A DNA stretch of 64,000 nucleotides, from NCBI GenBank assembly GCA_934675165.1, contig CAKUPP010000001.1, forward strand, positions 1 to 64,000. Direction: 5' to 3'. A program made the position numbers and the translations under genes. Shown here piece by piece: positions 51,272 to 60,424 of this stretch (positions are counted from its first letter, which is position 1; each line of letters starts with the position of its first letter). The DNA comes from an uncultured Eubacteriales bacterium. Its GTDB lineage: Bacteria > Bacillota > Clostridia > Oscillospirales > Acutalibacteraceae. A model generated the notes under the pieces. That model was not told where the DNA came from. It saw only the letters and a program-made list of their open reading frames with translations, and made no database searches.

Positions 51272-52069
51272 TTGGATAGTGGTGAAATATTTAGCAAAGA
51301 AAATGCGCATATAAAGTACGTAAAAAAACTGATGATTTCTTCTAAGTTCAGGAAAAAAGAAAAAAGCTTTGTCGTAGAAGGTGTTCGTATTTGTGAAGAA
51401 GCGCTGAAATGTAATGCTGAAATATTGAAAATTTTTTACACTGAAAATTTTAAAAATAAGTTTTCAGAACTTTTTAGTAAATTAAAAAACAGTGCAGCGG
51501 AAATTTTTTTGGTTAAGGAGAATTTGATTAATGCTATTTCGGACACAGATACACCACAAGGAATTGTTGCTGTGTGCCGAGATGTTGACAAAAATATTAA
51601 TGAGGATAAAATTAAATCATGTACTAAAATCGTGCTTTTGGAAAATATTCAAAACCCCACAAATATGGGTAGTATACTCAGAACTTGTGATGCTTTAGGA
51701 GTAAACAATATTGGTATAATTGGAAATAGCTGTGATATACATAATCCAAAAGTTCTACGTGGAAGTATGGGAGCACTTTTTAGGTTAAATTTTTTTGTTA
51801 GTGAAAATGGTTACGAGTGCATGCTGAAGTTAAAAAAAATGGGTTTTAAAATTTATGCTGCAATGCCGAGAGAAGATTCGAAACGTCTTCAGAACATAGA
51901 TTTTAGCGGTAAATGTGCAGTTGTTTTTGGAAATGAAGGTAATGGTGTAGAAAAAGAAACTGAAAAAAAATGTGATTACAGTTTTTCCATACCTATGCAA
52001 CCGAAAGCTGAATCACTAAATGTATCTGTTGCGGCAGGAATTGTTATTTGGGAGATGACCAGAAGCTAG
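51272..52069 (+). CDS. SpoU/TrmH family RNA 2'-O-methyltransferase
   Basis: 265 aa. N-terminal substrate-binding domain (KYVKKLMISSKFRKKEKSFVVEGVR), then the SPOUT knot with the three family motifs: LLENIQNPTNMGSILRTCDALG, VVFGNEGNGVEKE and IPMQPKAESLNVSVAAGIVIWE. Methylates rRNA or tRNA ribose; substrate not determinable. TTG 51272 is preferred to TTG 51266 from spacing to GGAG (51259-51262). dprA follows after 13 bp. Confidence 0.9.
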   Translation: MDSGEIFSKENAHIKYVKKLMISSKFRKKEKSFVVEGVRICEEALKCNAEILKIFYTENFKNKFSELFSKLKNSAAEIFLVKENLINAISDTDTPQGIVAVCRDVDKNINEDKIKSCTKIVLLENIQNPTNMGSILRTCDALGVNNIGIIGNSCDIHNPKVLRGSMGALFRLNFFVSENGYECMLKLKKMGFKIYAAMPREDSKRLQNIDFSGKCAVVFGNEGNGVEKETEKKCDYSFSIPMQPKAESLNVSVAAGIVIWEMTRS

Positions 52070-52082
52070 GGAGGAAATAAAA

Positions 52083-53324
52083 GTGGATAAAACAGTATAT
52101 TGGATATGGTTTCAGCAGTGTATAAGACGAGGAAGCAATAAAATAAGAGCGATTCGTCTCATTTACAATGATATAGAAAAATTTTATAAGGCCGGAGAAA
52201 AAGAATGGCGACTTTGTGGTTGTTTTACAAATAGAGAGATAGAAAATTTAAAGACAACATCACTTGATAGTGCAGAAAAAATTTTTTATGAAAGTAAATC
52301 TAAAAATTATGATGTATTGGATATAGATAATCCGCGTTATCCTAAACTTTTAAAATTTATACCTGACCCTCCAAGCGTGATTTACGTAGATGGCGACATA
52401 GATATTGTTGACAATACACTTTGCATTTCTGTGGTTGGTACAAGAGATGCCACAGAATACGGTATTGTAAATGCAGCAGAAATATCTAGAGATCTTGCAA
52501 AATCAGGTGTTACGGTAATAAGTGGTGGAGCGATGGGAATAGATACAGCAGCACACGAAGGTGCTTTAAAAGCTGGTGGCAAAACTATTGCAGTTTTGGG
52601 ATGCGGAATAAATTATAACTATCTTATGCAAAATTTTGGACTTAGAAAAAGAATTGCAAAAAATGGAGCGCTTGTTTCTGAATTTCCGCCAAATTATCCT
52701 CCTTCTCCGCACACGTTTCCAATAAGGAATAGGATTATATCAGGTTTGTCATTGGGTACTGTAGTTATAGAAGCAGGTATGAGAAGTGGCTCTCTTGTTA
52801 CGGCAAATCATGCAAATAATCAAAATAGAGACGTTTTTGTTTTGCCGGTAGAAGAAAGCAATAAAAATTCCGGAGGAAGTTTAGCTTTAATTAGGGACGG
52901 TGCCTACATAATTAGAAATGCAGATGATGTTCTTAAAGAATATAAAAATCGATTATTAACAAAAAATTTTCATACAGAAAATAAAAATTTTGTTCCACTT
53001 CATTTAGATTCAATTTTTTCGAATGGGAGGAAATCAAAAGAAAATAAAAGTAGTTCCCAAAGAGAAGTATGGGAAAAAATAGCTGTAAAAAACAAATCCC
53101 ACGTTGTGCCAGACAAAAAAGAAAATATTCGTAATACAAAAATAGATGATGTGCCCGATCAATATAAGCCTGTATTTAAATGTTTGATGTCTGGAGTTAC
53201 AAACACAGATGAAATAAGTCAAAAGCTAAAAATTCCTGGGCAAGATTTGTCTCTTATTCTCACTGAAATGGAATTTATGGGATTAGTTAAAGCTTTGTCT
53301 GGTGGAAATTTTAAAATAATTTAA
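52083..53324 (+). CDS. dprA: DNA-processing protein DprA
   Basis: 413 aa. Rossmann-like DprA core: VVGTRDATEYG, SGGAMGIDTAAHEGAL, TIAVLGCGINYNY, EFPPNYPPSPHTFPIRNRIISGLS and IEAGMRSGSLVTANHA. C-terminal winged-helix (TNTDEISQKLKIPGQDLSLILTEME). Loads RecA onto incoming single-stranded DNA during transformation. GTG start after AGGGAGGAAAT. Conserved neighbour topA follows. Confidence 0.94.
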   Translation: MDKTVYWIWFQQCIRRGSNKIRAIRLIYNDIEKFYKAGEKEWRLCGCFTNREIENLKTTSLDSAEKIFYESKSKNYDVLDIDNPRYPKLLKFIPDPPSVIYVDGDIDIVDNTLCISVVGTRDATEYGIVNAAEISRDLAKSGVTVISGGAMGIDTAAHEGALKAGGKTIAVLGCGINYNYLMQNFGLRKRIAKNGALVSEFPPNYPPSPHTFPIRNRIISGLSLGTVVIEAGMRSGSLVTANHANNQNRDVFVLPVEESNKNSGGSLALIRDGAYIIRNADDVLKEYKNRLLTKNFHTENKNFVPLHLDSIFSNGRKSKENKSSSQREVWEKIAVKNKSHVVPDKKENIRNTKIDDVPDQYKPVFKCLMSGVTNTDEISQKLKIPGQDLSLILTEMEFMGLVKALSGGNFKII

Positions 53325-53405
53325 AAAATATAGCAAAAAAATATAGTAAAAAATTTGATATTTGCGTATAATTAAAATGAAAAATTATTTTTGGATGGAT
53401 AAATT

Positions 53406-55505
53406 ATGAAAAATTTAGTAATAGTGGAATCTCCTGCAAAAGCAAAAACGATAAAAAAATATTTGGGTAAAGGATATGATGTTATCGCATCAATGGGTCA
53501 TGTGCGAGATTTACCCGAAAAGAGACTTAGTGTAGATATAAAAAAGAATTTTGAGCCTAAATATGCAATCATCAAAGGAAAAGAAAAAATTGTTGATGAG
53601 TTAAAACAAAAGGCGTCAAAAGCTGAAAGTGTATTTCTTGCAACTGACCCGGATCGAGAAGGAGAGGCAATTTCTTGGCATTTAGCGTATATTTTGGGAT
53701 TGGATTTAGAAAATAAAAATCGTGTAACATTTAATGAAATAACAAAATCGGGTGTAGATGTTGGAATAAATTCTCCTCGTGTAGTAGATATAGATTTAGT
53801 TAATGCTCAGCAAGCTAGGCGCATTTTGGATAGGCTTGTGGGATATAAACTTAGCCCATTTTTATCTCAAAAGATTCATAAAGGGTTGTCCGCTGGGCGT
53901 GTGCAGTCTGTTGCTCTGAGGATTATAGTGGATAGAGAAAATGAGATAAAAAATTTTGTTCCTCGTGAATACTGGACAATTGATGCTGCTTTTTTGCCTA
54001 AGGGACTTACAAAACAATTTTCTGCTTTGTTTTATGGAAACGAAAAAGAAAAAATGGAATTAACAAACGAAAAAGAAGCTGCAGCTGTGATTGATAATCT
54101 TCAAAATGCAGTGTATGAAGTTCAAAAAGTAAAAAAAGGGAGGAGAAAAAAGTCTCCAGCTCCGCCGTTTATTACTTCCAGTATGCAGCAAGAAGCATTG
54201 AGAAAATTAGGGTTTGCTCCCAGAAAAACAATGAAGATTGCGCAGGAACTTTATGAAGGTATAGAAATTGATGGTTTGGGTGCTGTTGGTTTAATAACTT
54301 ATATGCGTACAGATTCTTTAAGAGTTTCCGAAGATGCATTAAAGTCTGCAAGAGAATATATATACGAGCGTTGGGGGAAACGGTATCTTCCTACTGAACC
54401 AAGACGGTTTAAAACAAAGCAAAATGCTCAAGATGGGCATGAAGCAATTAGGCCTACAATGCCAGAAACAGACCCGTCTAAATTGGAAAAAAATCTTAGC
54501 AAAGATCAGTTTAAGCTGTATAAATTAATTTGGGAAAGATTTATTGCAAGTCAAATGTCTGAATGTCTTCAAGATACAACAAGAGCAGATATAATTGCTA
54601 AAACCTGCCTTCCTGAAATAGATAATTATATATTTAAAGCATCTGGATATACTGTGACATTTGACGGATTTACGATTTTGTATACAGAAGGTAAAGACAC
54701 GGAGCAAGAAAAAATTAAAGCACTTCCTGCACTACAAGAATCAATGCCTCTTAAACTTAAAAAATTAGATCCCAATCAGCATTTTACAGAGCCACCTCCT
54801 AGGTATACACAAGCGTCTCTTATTAAAGCTCTTGAAGAATATGGTATAGGTCGTCCGTCAACATATGCTGCAATTATAACCACTATCCTTTCTAGAGAGT
54901 ATGTCAAGCAGGAAAACAAATCTCTTAAACCTACAGAATTGGGTGAAGTTATCACCGAGCTTATGAAAAAAAGATTTTCAAAAATAGTAAATCTTAAATT
55001 TACAGCTCAAATGGAGTCTGATTTGGATGCAATCGAAGGCGGAAAAAATGATTGGCGAGAAACTTTAAAGGAGTTTTATGACGATTTTTCAGTTACACTC
55101 GAAAAAGCAAAAAAAGATATGGATGGTGTAAAGATAATTCTGGAAGAAGATAAAACGGACGAAGTTTGTGATAAATGTGGTAAACCTATGATTATTAAAC
55201 ATGGCAGATATGGACGGTTTATGGCATGCTCTGGGTATCCTGAATGTACAAATATTAAAAAAATTATAAATAAGATAGGTGTTAAGTGTCCTAAATGTGA
55301 CGGTGAAGTCATTTGTCGTGTCACAAAGCGTAAGAGAACTTTTTATGGGTGCAGTAATTATCCGAATTGCGATTTTGTTTCGTGGGATGAACCGCTGAGT
55401 GATAAATGTCCAAAATGCGGCAATAACCTTTTCAAGAAAAATACAAAAAAACCCAAAATTTACTGTGCAAATAAAGAATGTGGATATGAAAAAACAGATG
55501 TTTAA
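53406..55505 (+). CDS. topA: DNA topoisomerase I
   Basis: 699-aa type IA topoisomerase relaxing negative supercoils. TOPRIM domain (NLVIVESPAKAKTIKKYLG; DPDREGEAISWHLAY), active-site Y299 in GLITYMRTDSLR, and GIGRPSTYAAII. Three C-terminal four-Cys zinc motifs (CDKCGKP..CSGYPEC, CPKCDGE..CSNYPNC, CPKCGNN..CANKEC). Full length. Confidence 0.96.
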   Translation: MKNLVIVESPAKAKTIKKYLGKGYDVIASMGHVRDLPEKRLSVDIKKNFEPKYAIIKGKEKIVDELKQKASKAESVFLATDPDREGEAISWHLAYILGLDLENKNRVTFNEITKSGVDVGINSPRVVDIDLVNAQQARRILDRLVGYKLSPFLSQKIHKGLSAGRVQSVALRIIVDRENEIKNFVPREYWTIDAAFLPKGLTKQFSALFYGNEKEKMELTNEKEAAAVIDNLQNAVYEVQKVKKGRRKKSPAPPFITSSMQQEALRKLGFAPRKTMKIAQELYEGIEIDGLGAVGLITYMRTDSLRVSEDALKSAREYIYERWGKRYLPTEPRRFKTKQNAQDGHEAIRPTMPETDPSKLEKNLSKDQFKLYKLIWERFIASQMSECLQDTTRADIIAKTCLPEIDNYIFKASGYTVTFDGFTILYTEGKDTEQEKIKALPALQESMPLKLKKLDPNQHFTEPPPRYTQASLIKALEEYGIGRPSTYAAIITTILSREYVKQENKSLKPTELGEVITELMKKRFSKIVNLKFTAQMESDLDAIEGGKNDWRETLKEFYDDFSVTLEKAKKDMDGVKIILEEDKTDEVCDKCGKPMIIKHGRYGRFMACSGYPECTNIKKIINKIGVKCPKCDGEVICRVTKRKRTFYGCSNYPNCDFVSWDEPLSDKCPKCGNNLFKKNTKKPKIYCANKECGYEKTDV

Positions 55506-55532
55506 AAATTGAAATAGAAAGCGATTTTGTAT

Positions 55533-56840
55533 ATGAAAAGAACTGTAAATGTAATTGGCGCAGGGCTTGCAGGATGTGAGGCCGCTTGGCAGATTGCTGA
55601 GCGGGGAATATCGGTTAATTTATATGATATGAAACCTGCCAAATTTTCCCCAGCACACAAAAATAAAAATTTGTGTGAGTTGGTATGTTCCAATTCTTTT
55701 AAAGCTGATAGAATTGACAGCGCTTCTGGCCTTTTAAAGGAAGAGCTTAGAAATTTTAATTCATTAGTATTAAAATGTGCAGATAATTGTAAAGTACCCG
55801 CGGGAGGTGCTCTTGCGGTAGATCGAGAAAAGTTTTCGTCTTTTGTAACAGAAAATATTCGAAATCATCCCTTGATAAATGTGATTTCAGAAGAGATTGA
55901 AGAGGTTCCAGGGTTTGGCATTAATGTTATTGCAACTGGCCCTCTTACTTCGGGAAAATTAGCACAGTCAATACGTAAAATATGTGGTGAGTCTTTAAGT
56001 TTTTTTGATGCGGCAGCTCCAATAATTACTTCTGAAAGCATTGATTTTGATAACGCTTTTTTTGAATCTCGTTATGGAAAAGGTAACGGAAATGATTATT
56101 TGAATTGTCCTTTAAATGAGGAAGAATATAAAAAGTTTTATTTGGAACTTATTTCAGCACAAAGAGCTCCTCTTCATGGAGTGGATACAGAAAATTTTAG
56201 GGTATATGAAGGTTGTATGCCAGTAGAAATTATGGCGCAAAGAGGAGAAGATACTCTCAGATTTGGTCCAATGAAACCTGTTGGACTTACCGACCCTAGA
56301 ACTGGTAAACGTCCATTTGCGGTCATACAACTTAGAAAAGAAAATCAAGAAGGTACTCTTTATAATATGGTAGGATTTCAGACTAACCTTAAATTTCCTG
56401 AACAACGCAGAGTTTTTTCACTTGTTTCTGCGTTGAATAATTTGGAAATAGTTAGATATGGTGTTATGCACAGAAATACTTTTATAGATTCAACTAAACT
56501 TTTGAATGCTGATTATAGTATGCGCGGAAATTTAGATTTATATTTTGCAGGACAGATTACAGGTGTTGAAGGTTATATGGAATCTGTTTCATCCGGACTT
56601 TTAGCAGGTATAAACGTTGCACGAAAAATTCAGGACATGGAAAATATTGTTTTACCCAAGTTTACAATGATTGGTGCTTTAGCAAATTATATAAGTGATG
56701 AATCGATTGAAAATTTTCAACCAATGGGTGCAAATTTTGGAATAATTTTGCCATTGACTGAGGTTATTAAGGATAAAAAAATAAGGTATAATATGTTTGC
56801 ACAGAGATCTTTGAATTATATAAAGAATTTAAAAATTTAA
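55533..56840 (+). CDS. trmFO: tRNA m5U54 methyltransferase TrmFO (folate/FAD-dependent)
   Basis: 435 aa. FAD-binding start VNVIGAGLAGCEAAWQIAERG, CSNSFKAD, the EGCMPVEIMAQRGEDTLRFGPMKPVGL block and FAGQITGVEGYMES. Makes ribothymidine 54 in tRNA using methylene-THF. ATG 55533 preferred over TTG 55527. topA-trmFO order is common in Firmicutes. Confidence 0.95.
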   Translation: MKRTVNVIGAGLAGCEAAWQIAERGISVNLYDMKPAKFSPAHKNKNLCELVCSNSFKADRIDSASGLLKEELRNFNSLVLKCADNCKVPAGGALAVDREKFSSFVTENIRNHPLINVISEEIEEVPGFGINVIATGPLTSGKLAQSIRKICGESLSFFDAAAPIITSESIDFDNAFFESRYGKGNGNDYLNCPLNEEEYKKFYLELISAQRAPLHGVDTENFRVYEGCMPVEIMAQRGEDTLRFGPMKPVGLTDPRTGKRPFAVIQLRKENQEGTLYNMVGFQTNLKFPEQRRVFSLVSALNNLEIVRYGVMHRNTFIDSTKLLNADYSMRGNLDLYFAGQITGVEGYMESVSSGLLAGINVARKIQDMENIVLPKFTMIGALANYISDESIENFQPMGANFGIILPLTEVIKDKKIRYNMFAQRSLNYIKNLKI

Positions 56841-56862
56841 ATTACTGAAGGGGGAACTAAGC

Positions 56863-57882
56863 ATGAAAATTATAGTTGACGCTTTTGGTGGGGACAATGC
56901 TCCATTGGAAATTATTAAAGGTAGTGAAATGGCTGTTGAAGAATTAGGATATGAAATAATACTTACTGGGGATGAAGAAATAATAAAAAAGGTAGCTAAA
57001 GATAATAAGATATCTTTAAATGGAATTAGCATTGTACATGCTCCGGATGTAATCACTATGGAAGATGAACCTATGGAGATTTTAAAATCCAAGAGCAATT
57101 CTTCTATGGCTAAAGGACTTCAGCTTTTAGCTAATGGTGAAGCTGATGGATTTGTTTCTGCTGGAAATAGTGGAGCTTTGGCAATTGGTGCTACATTTAC
57201 AGTTAAGAGAATTAAGGGAATAAAACGATGTGCTTTTGCGCCTGTAATTCCAAAGGATAACGGGTATTTTATGCTTATTGACAGCGGTGCTAATGTTGAA
57301 TGTAGGCCGGAAATGCTTCGTCAATTTGCGATTATGGGGTACCTTTACATGAAAAATGTTGCTATTGTTCCAAGTCCGAGAGTTGGGATTGTGAATATAG
57401 GAACTGAAAAAAGTAAAGGTGACGAATTGCGATATGAAGCTTTTGAGCTTTTGAGTAAAACTAAAGATATTAATTTTATAGGTAATATTGAAGCGAGAGA
57501 TATTCCGTGTGATGTTGCTGATGTAGTAGTTACAGATGGGTTTACTGGGAATGTAATTTTAAAATTATATGAGGGAATGGCGCATACTATTTTTGGAAAA
57601 TTTAAAAATATTTTGGAAAAAGATTTTAGAACCAAATTAGCTGCATCACTCATAATGTCCGATTTAAAGCAATTGAAAGCAGATATGGATTACAGTGAGC
57701 ATGGTGGGGCACCACTTATGGGTACTTCCAAACCAGTTTTCAAAGCTCATGGAAGTTCAGATGCTAAAACACTGAAAAATGCTATTAGATTGACAGGTGA
57801 ATACGTTAAAAGAGATGTAATTAGGCTTATTTCTGAGTCAATAAAAAAATATAAGTCTGAAAAAGTAGAAGAAAACGTTTAA
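56863..57882 (+). CDS. plsX: Phosphate acyltransferase PlsX
   Basis: 339-aa enzyme making acyl-phosphate from acyl-ACP for phospholipid synthesis. KIIVDAFGGDNAPLEIIKG, SAGNSGALAIGATF, IDSGANVECRPEML and YSEHGGAPLMG. GAAGGGGG site. acpP, which usually follows, is not between plsX and rnc. Confidence 0.95.
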   Translation: MKIIVDAFGGDNAPLEIIKGSEMAVEELGYEIILTGDEEIIKKVAKDNKISLNGISIVHAPDVITMEDEPMEILKSKSNSSMAKGLQLLANGEADGFVSAGNSGALAIGATFTVKRIKGIKRCAFAPVIPKDNGYFMLIDSGANVECRPEMLRQFAIMGYLYMKNVAIVPSPRVGIVNIGTEKSKGDELRYEAFELLSKTKDINFIGNIEARDIPCDVADVVVTDGFTGNVILKLYEGMAHTIFGKFKNILEKDFRTKLAASLIMSDLKQLKADMDYSEHGGAPLMGTSKPVFKAHGSSDAKTLKNAIRLTGEYVKRDVIRLISESIKKYKSEKVEENV

Positions 57883-57899
57883 ATGTGAGGTGTTATAAA

Positions 57900-58574
57900 A
57901 TGGAAAAACTTGAAGATAAAATTGGGTATAAGTTTAATAATCAAAAGCTTTTAAAAATTGCACTTACTCATTCTTCGTACGCGAACGAATCAGGTGGTAA
58001 ACTTGAAAGTTATGAGCGCCTTGAATTTTTGGGAGATTCTATTTTGGGTATGGTGACGTCAGAGTATATTTTTAAAAATTATCCTCAATATCCTGAAGGA
58101 AGTTTGACAAAACTGAGAGCATCACTTGTTTGCGAAAAGCAGTTGCATTTATTTTCTACTGAACTTGGTATTTCTAATTTTATAAAAGTCAGTAAAGGTG
58201 AACAACATTGTGGAGGGAAACATAGACCTTCGATAATGGCAGATATTTTTGAAGCTATATGTGCAGCAATATATTTAGATGCCGGTATGAATGAGGCTTC
58301 TAAATTTATATTAAGATTTATTATTCCAGCACTTAAAAATCCTATGCTTCCGGATATTCATGATTATAAGACTGATCTTCAGGAAGTGGTTCAAAAAAAT
58401 CCTGAAGAAACAATTGAGTACGTTTTGGTAAAGGAAACGGGCCCTGATCACGACAAAAGATTTACCGTTGAAGCTAAAATTAATAATAATGTTGTTGGTA
58501 GAGGGACAGGAAAAAGTAAAAAGGAAGCGGAACAGCATGCTGCGAGAGAAACTTTAATGCTTATGGGATATTGA
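57900..58574 (+). CDS. rnc: Ribonuclease III
   Basis: 224 aa. Catalytic signature ERLEFLGDSILGMVTSEYI, second acidic site DIFEAICAAIYLD, and C-terminal double-stranded RNA-binding domain (DYKTDLQEVVQ to HAARETLMLMGY). Processes rRNA precursors. ATG 57900 with GAGGTG preferred over GTG 57885. Confidence 0.95.
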   Translation: MEKLEDKIGYKFNNQKLLKIALTHSSYANESGGKLESYERLEFLGDSILGMVTSEYIFKNYPQYPEGSLTKLRASLVCEKQLHLFSTELGISNFIKVSKGEQHCGGKHRPSIMADIFEAICAAIYLDAGMNEASKFILRFIIPALKNPMLPDIHDYKTDLQEVVQKNPEETIEYVLVKETGPDHDKRFTVEAKINNNVVGRGTGKSKKEAEQHAARETLMLMGY

Positions 58575-58595
58575 TTTTGAACGAGGTGTTGCGTT

Positions 58596-59531
58596 GTGTC
58601 TTTTTTTAAAAAAATAAAAGAAAAGTTGTACAAAACCAGAGATAACATTGCACTTAAAATTGAAACTATAGTGAATTCATTTACAAAGATAGATGAAGAG
58701 TTTTTTCAAGAACTTGAGGAAATTTTAATTTTAAGTGATGTTGGTATGGAAACATCCGAAAAAATGTGCAAAAAATTGCGTGAAGAAGTAAAAAATCACG
58801 GCCTTAAGGAGCCTACGGAAATTAAAGAAGCGCTAAAAAAAATTATGGTGGAACTGCTGGAAGGGAATAATGATTTAAATATTTCTACAAAGCCTTCGGT
58901 AATATTGGTTTTAGGTGTAAATGGTGTAGGTAAAACCACTACGATAGGAAAATTGTCTAATTTGTTAAAGAGACAGAATAAAAGTGTACTTTTAGCAGCT
59001 GCAGATACGTTCAGAGCGGCTGCTTCTGAGCAACTTGAAATTTGGGCTAAAAAATCGGATTGCCCAGTTGTAAAGCAGCCCGAAGGCTCAGATCCGGCAG
59101 CAGTTGTGTTTGATGCTATATCTTCTGCAAAAGCAAAAGAGATTGACGTTGTAATTTGTGATACAGCAGGCAGACTCCATAATAAGAAAAATTTAATGGG
59201 TGAACTTGAAAAAATAAACAGAATAATTGATCGTGAGCTTCCGAATGTTTCGAAAGAAATTTTGCTTGTTTTAGATGCTGCTACTGGGCAAAATGGTTTG
59301 AATCAAGCACAAGAATTTGGTAAATCTTTAGGTATTACAGGTATAGTTTTAACAAAGCTTGATGGAACTGCCAGAGGTGGAATTATTTTTTCCATAAAAG
59401 AAAAATTAAATGTTCCAGTTAAATTTATAGGTGTGGGAGAAGGGTTAGATGATTTAAGACCTTTTAACGCCAAAGAATTTGTTGAAGCGATTTTTGATCG
59501 TGAGGATGGAGAAGATGATGGAAAGATATGA
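58596..59531 (+). CDS. ftsY: Signal recognition particle receptor FtsY
   Basis: 311-aa SRP GTPase, NG domain only with no long acidic A domain. G1 GVNGVGKTTTIGKL, DTFRAAASEQLE, DTAGRLHNKKNLM, TKLDGTARGG and GVGEGLDDLRPF. Targets nascent membrane proteins to the translocon. The gene lies directly after rnc with no smc between. Confidence 0.95.
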   Translation: MSFFKKIKEKLYKTRDNIALKIETIVNSFTKIDEEFFQELEEILILSDVGMETSEKMCKKLREEVKNHGLKEPTEIKEALKKIMVELLEGNNDLNISTKPSVILVLGVNGVGKTTTIGKLSNLLKRQNKSVLLAAADTFRAAASEQLEIWAKKSDCPVVKQPEGSDPAAVVFDAISSAKAKEIDVVICDTAGRLHNKKNLMGELEKINRIIDRELPNVSKEILLVLDAATGQNGLNQAQEFGKSLGITGIVLTKLDGTARGGIIFSIKEKLNVPVKFIGVGEGLDDLRPFNAKEFVEAIFDREDGEDDGKI

Positions 59532-60087
59532 GTTTTATAAAAAAAGATTAAAGAATATGCTTTCTGAAAAAAGATTTATGCACTGTATAAATGTTTCGCA
59601 GACGGCTGCTAAATTGGCTGAAAATTATGGGGTTAATGTTGAAAATGCAAGAATAGCGGGCCTTTTGCATGATGTTTGTAAAGAAATGCCAGATAACATT
59701 TTGATTGAAATTTTAAGAAAAAATAGATTCGAAGGAGTTAATAGAGTGTCTCCAAAAGTTAGACATGGGTTTGCCGGATATTTTTTTCTGAAAAATGATT
59801 GGAAGATATCTAATTATGATATTTTAAATGGAGTAAAGTATCATACTGTGGGGAGAAAAGGGATGTCACTTTTTGAGAAAATAATATTTGTTGCGGATTA
59901 TATTTCTCCAGAGCGCCCTTGGGACGATATAGATGAACTTACTGAGATGGCATTTGTTGATATAAATAGGGTTGCACTGAAAAAAGTGAGCACTTATATT
60001 ATAAGTTGTATAAAGCGGCATCAATTAGTTCACACTTATACAGTAGATTTTTATAACGATATTATTGCGAAAGGTGATAAAAAATGA
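59518..60087 (+). CDS. yqeK: HD-domain nucleotide phosphohydrolase YqeK
   Basis: 189 aa. HD pattern H(CINVSQTAAKL)...GLLHDVCKEMP...H(GFAGYFFL)...KYHTVGRKGMSLFEKIIFVADYISPERP, typical of the YqeK symmetrical Ap4A hydrolase group. ATG 59518 has GGAG six bases upstream within the ftsY end; the two overlap by 14 bp. Precedes rsfS, the conserved order. Confidence 0.92.
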   Translation: MERYEFYKKRLKNMLSEKRFMHCINVSQTAAKLAENYGVNVENARIAGLLHDVCKEMPDNILIEILRKNRFEGVNRVSPKVRHGFAGYFFLKNDWKISNYDILNGVKYHTVGRKGMSLFEKIIFVADYISPERPWDDIDELTEMAFVDINRVALKKVSTYIISCIKRHQLVHTYTVDFYNDIIAKGDKK

Positions 60088-60401
60088 ATTCACAAGAACT
60101 TGCAAATAAAATTAAAGATTTGCTTGATAGTAAAAAGGCTATAAACTTAGAAGTAATAGATATTTCTGAAAAAAGTACTTTGGCAGATTATTTTGTTTTG
60201 GCAACAGGAACTAGTAGTACACATGTTAAGGCACTTGCTGATGAAGTGGAGGCTAAATTGGAAGAAGAAAAAATTTTTCCTTTGAATTACGAAGGAAGAT
60301 TGTCTAATTCATGGATTGCGCTTGATTATAAAGATGTGATTGTTCATATTTTTTCAGAAGAAGCAAGAAAACTTTACAGCTTAGAAAAAATATGGAGATA
60401 G
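60084..60401 (+). CDS. rsfS: Ribosomal silencing factor RsfS
   Basis: 105 aa: KAINLEVIDISEKSTLADYFVLATGTSSTHVKALADEVEAKL and the end WIALDYKDVIVHIFSEEARKLYSLEKIW. Binds L14 and blocks subunit joining under starvation. Start overlaps the yqeK stop (ATGA). Confidence 0.95.
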   Translation: MNSQELANKIKDLLDSKKAINLEVIDISEKSTLADYFVLATGTSSTHVKALADEVEAKLEEEKIFPLNYEGRLSNSWIALDYKDVIVHIFSEEARKLYSLEKIWR

Positions 60402-60424
60402 TATATACGGAGGTATTTGATTTA

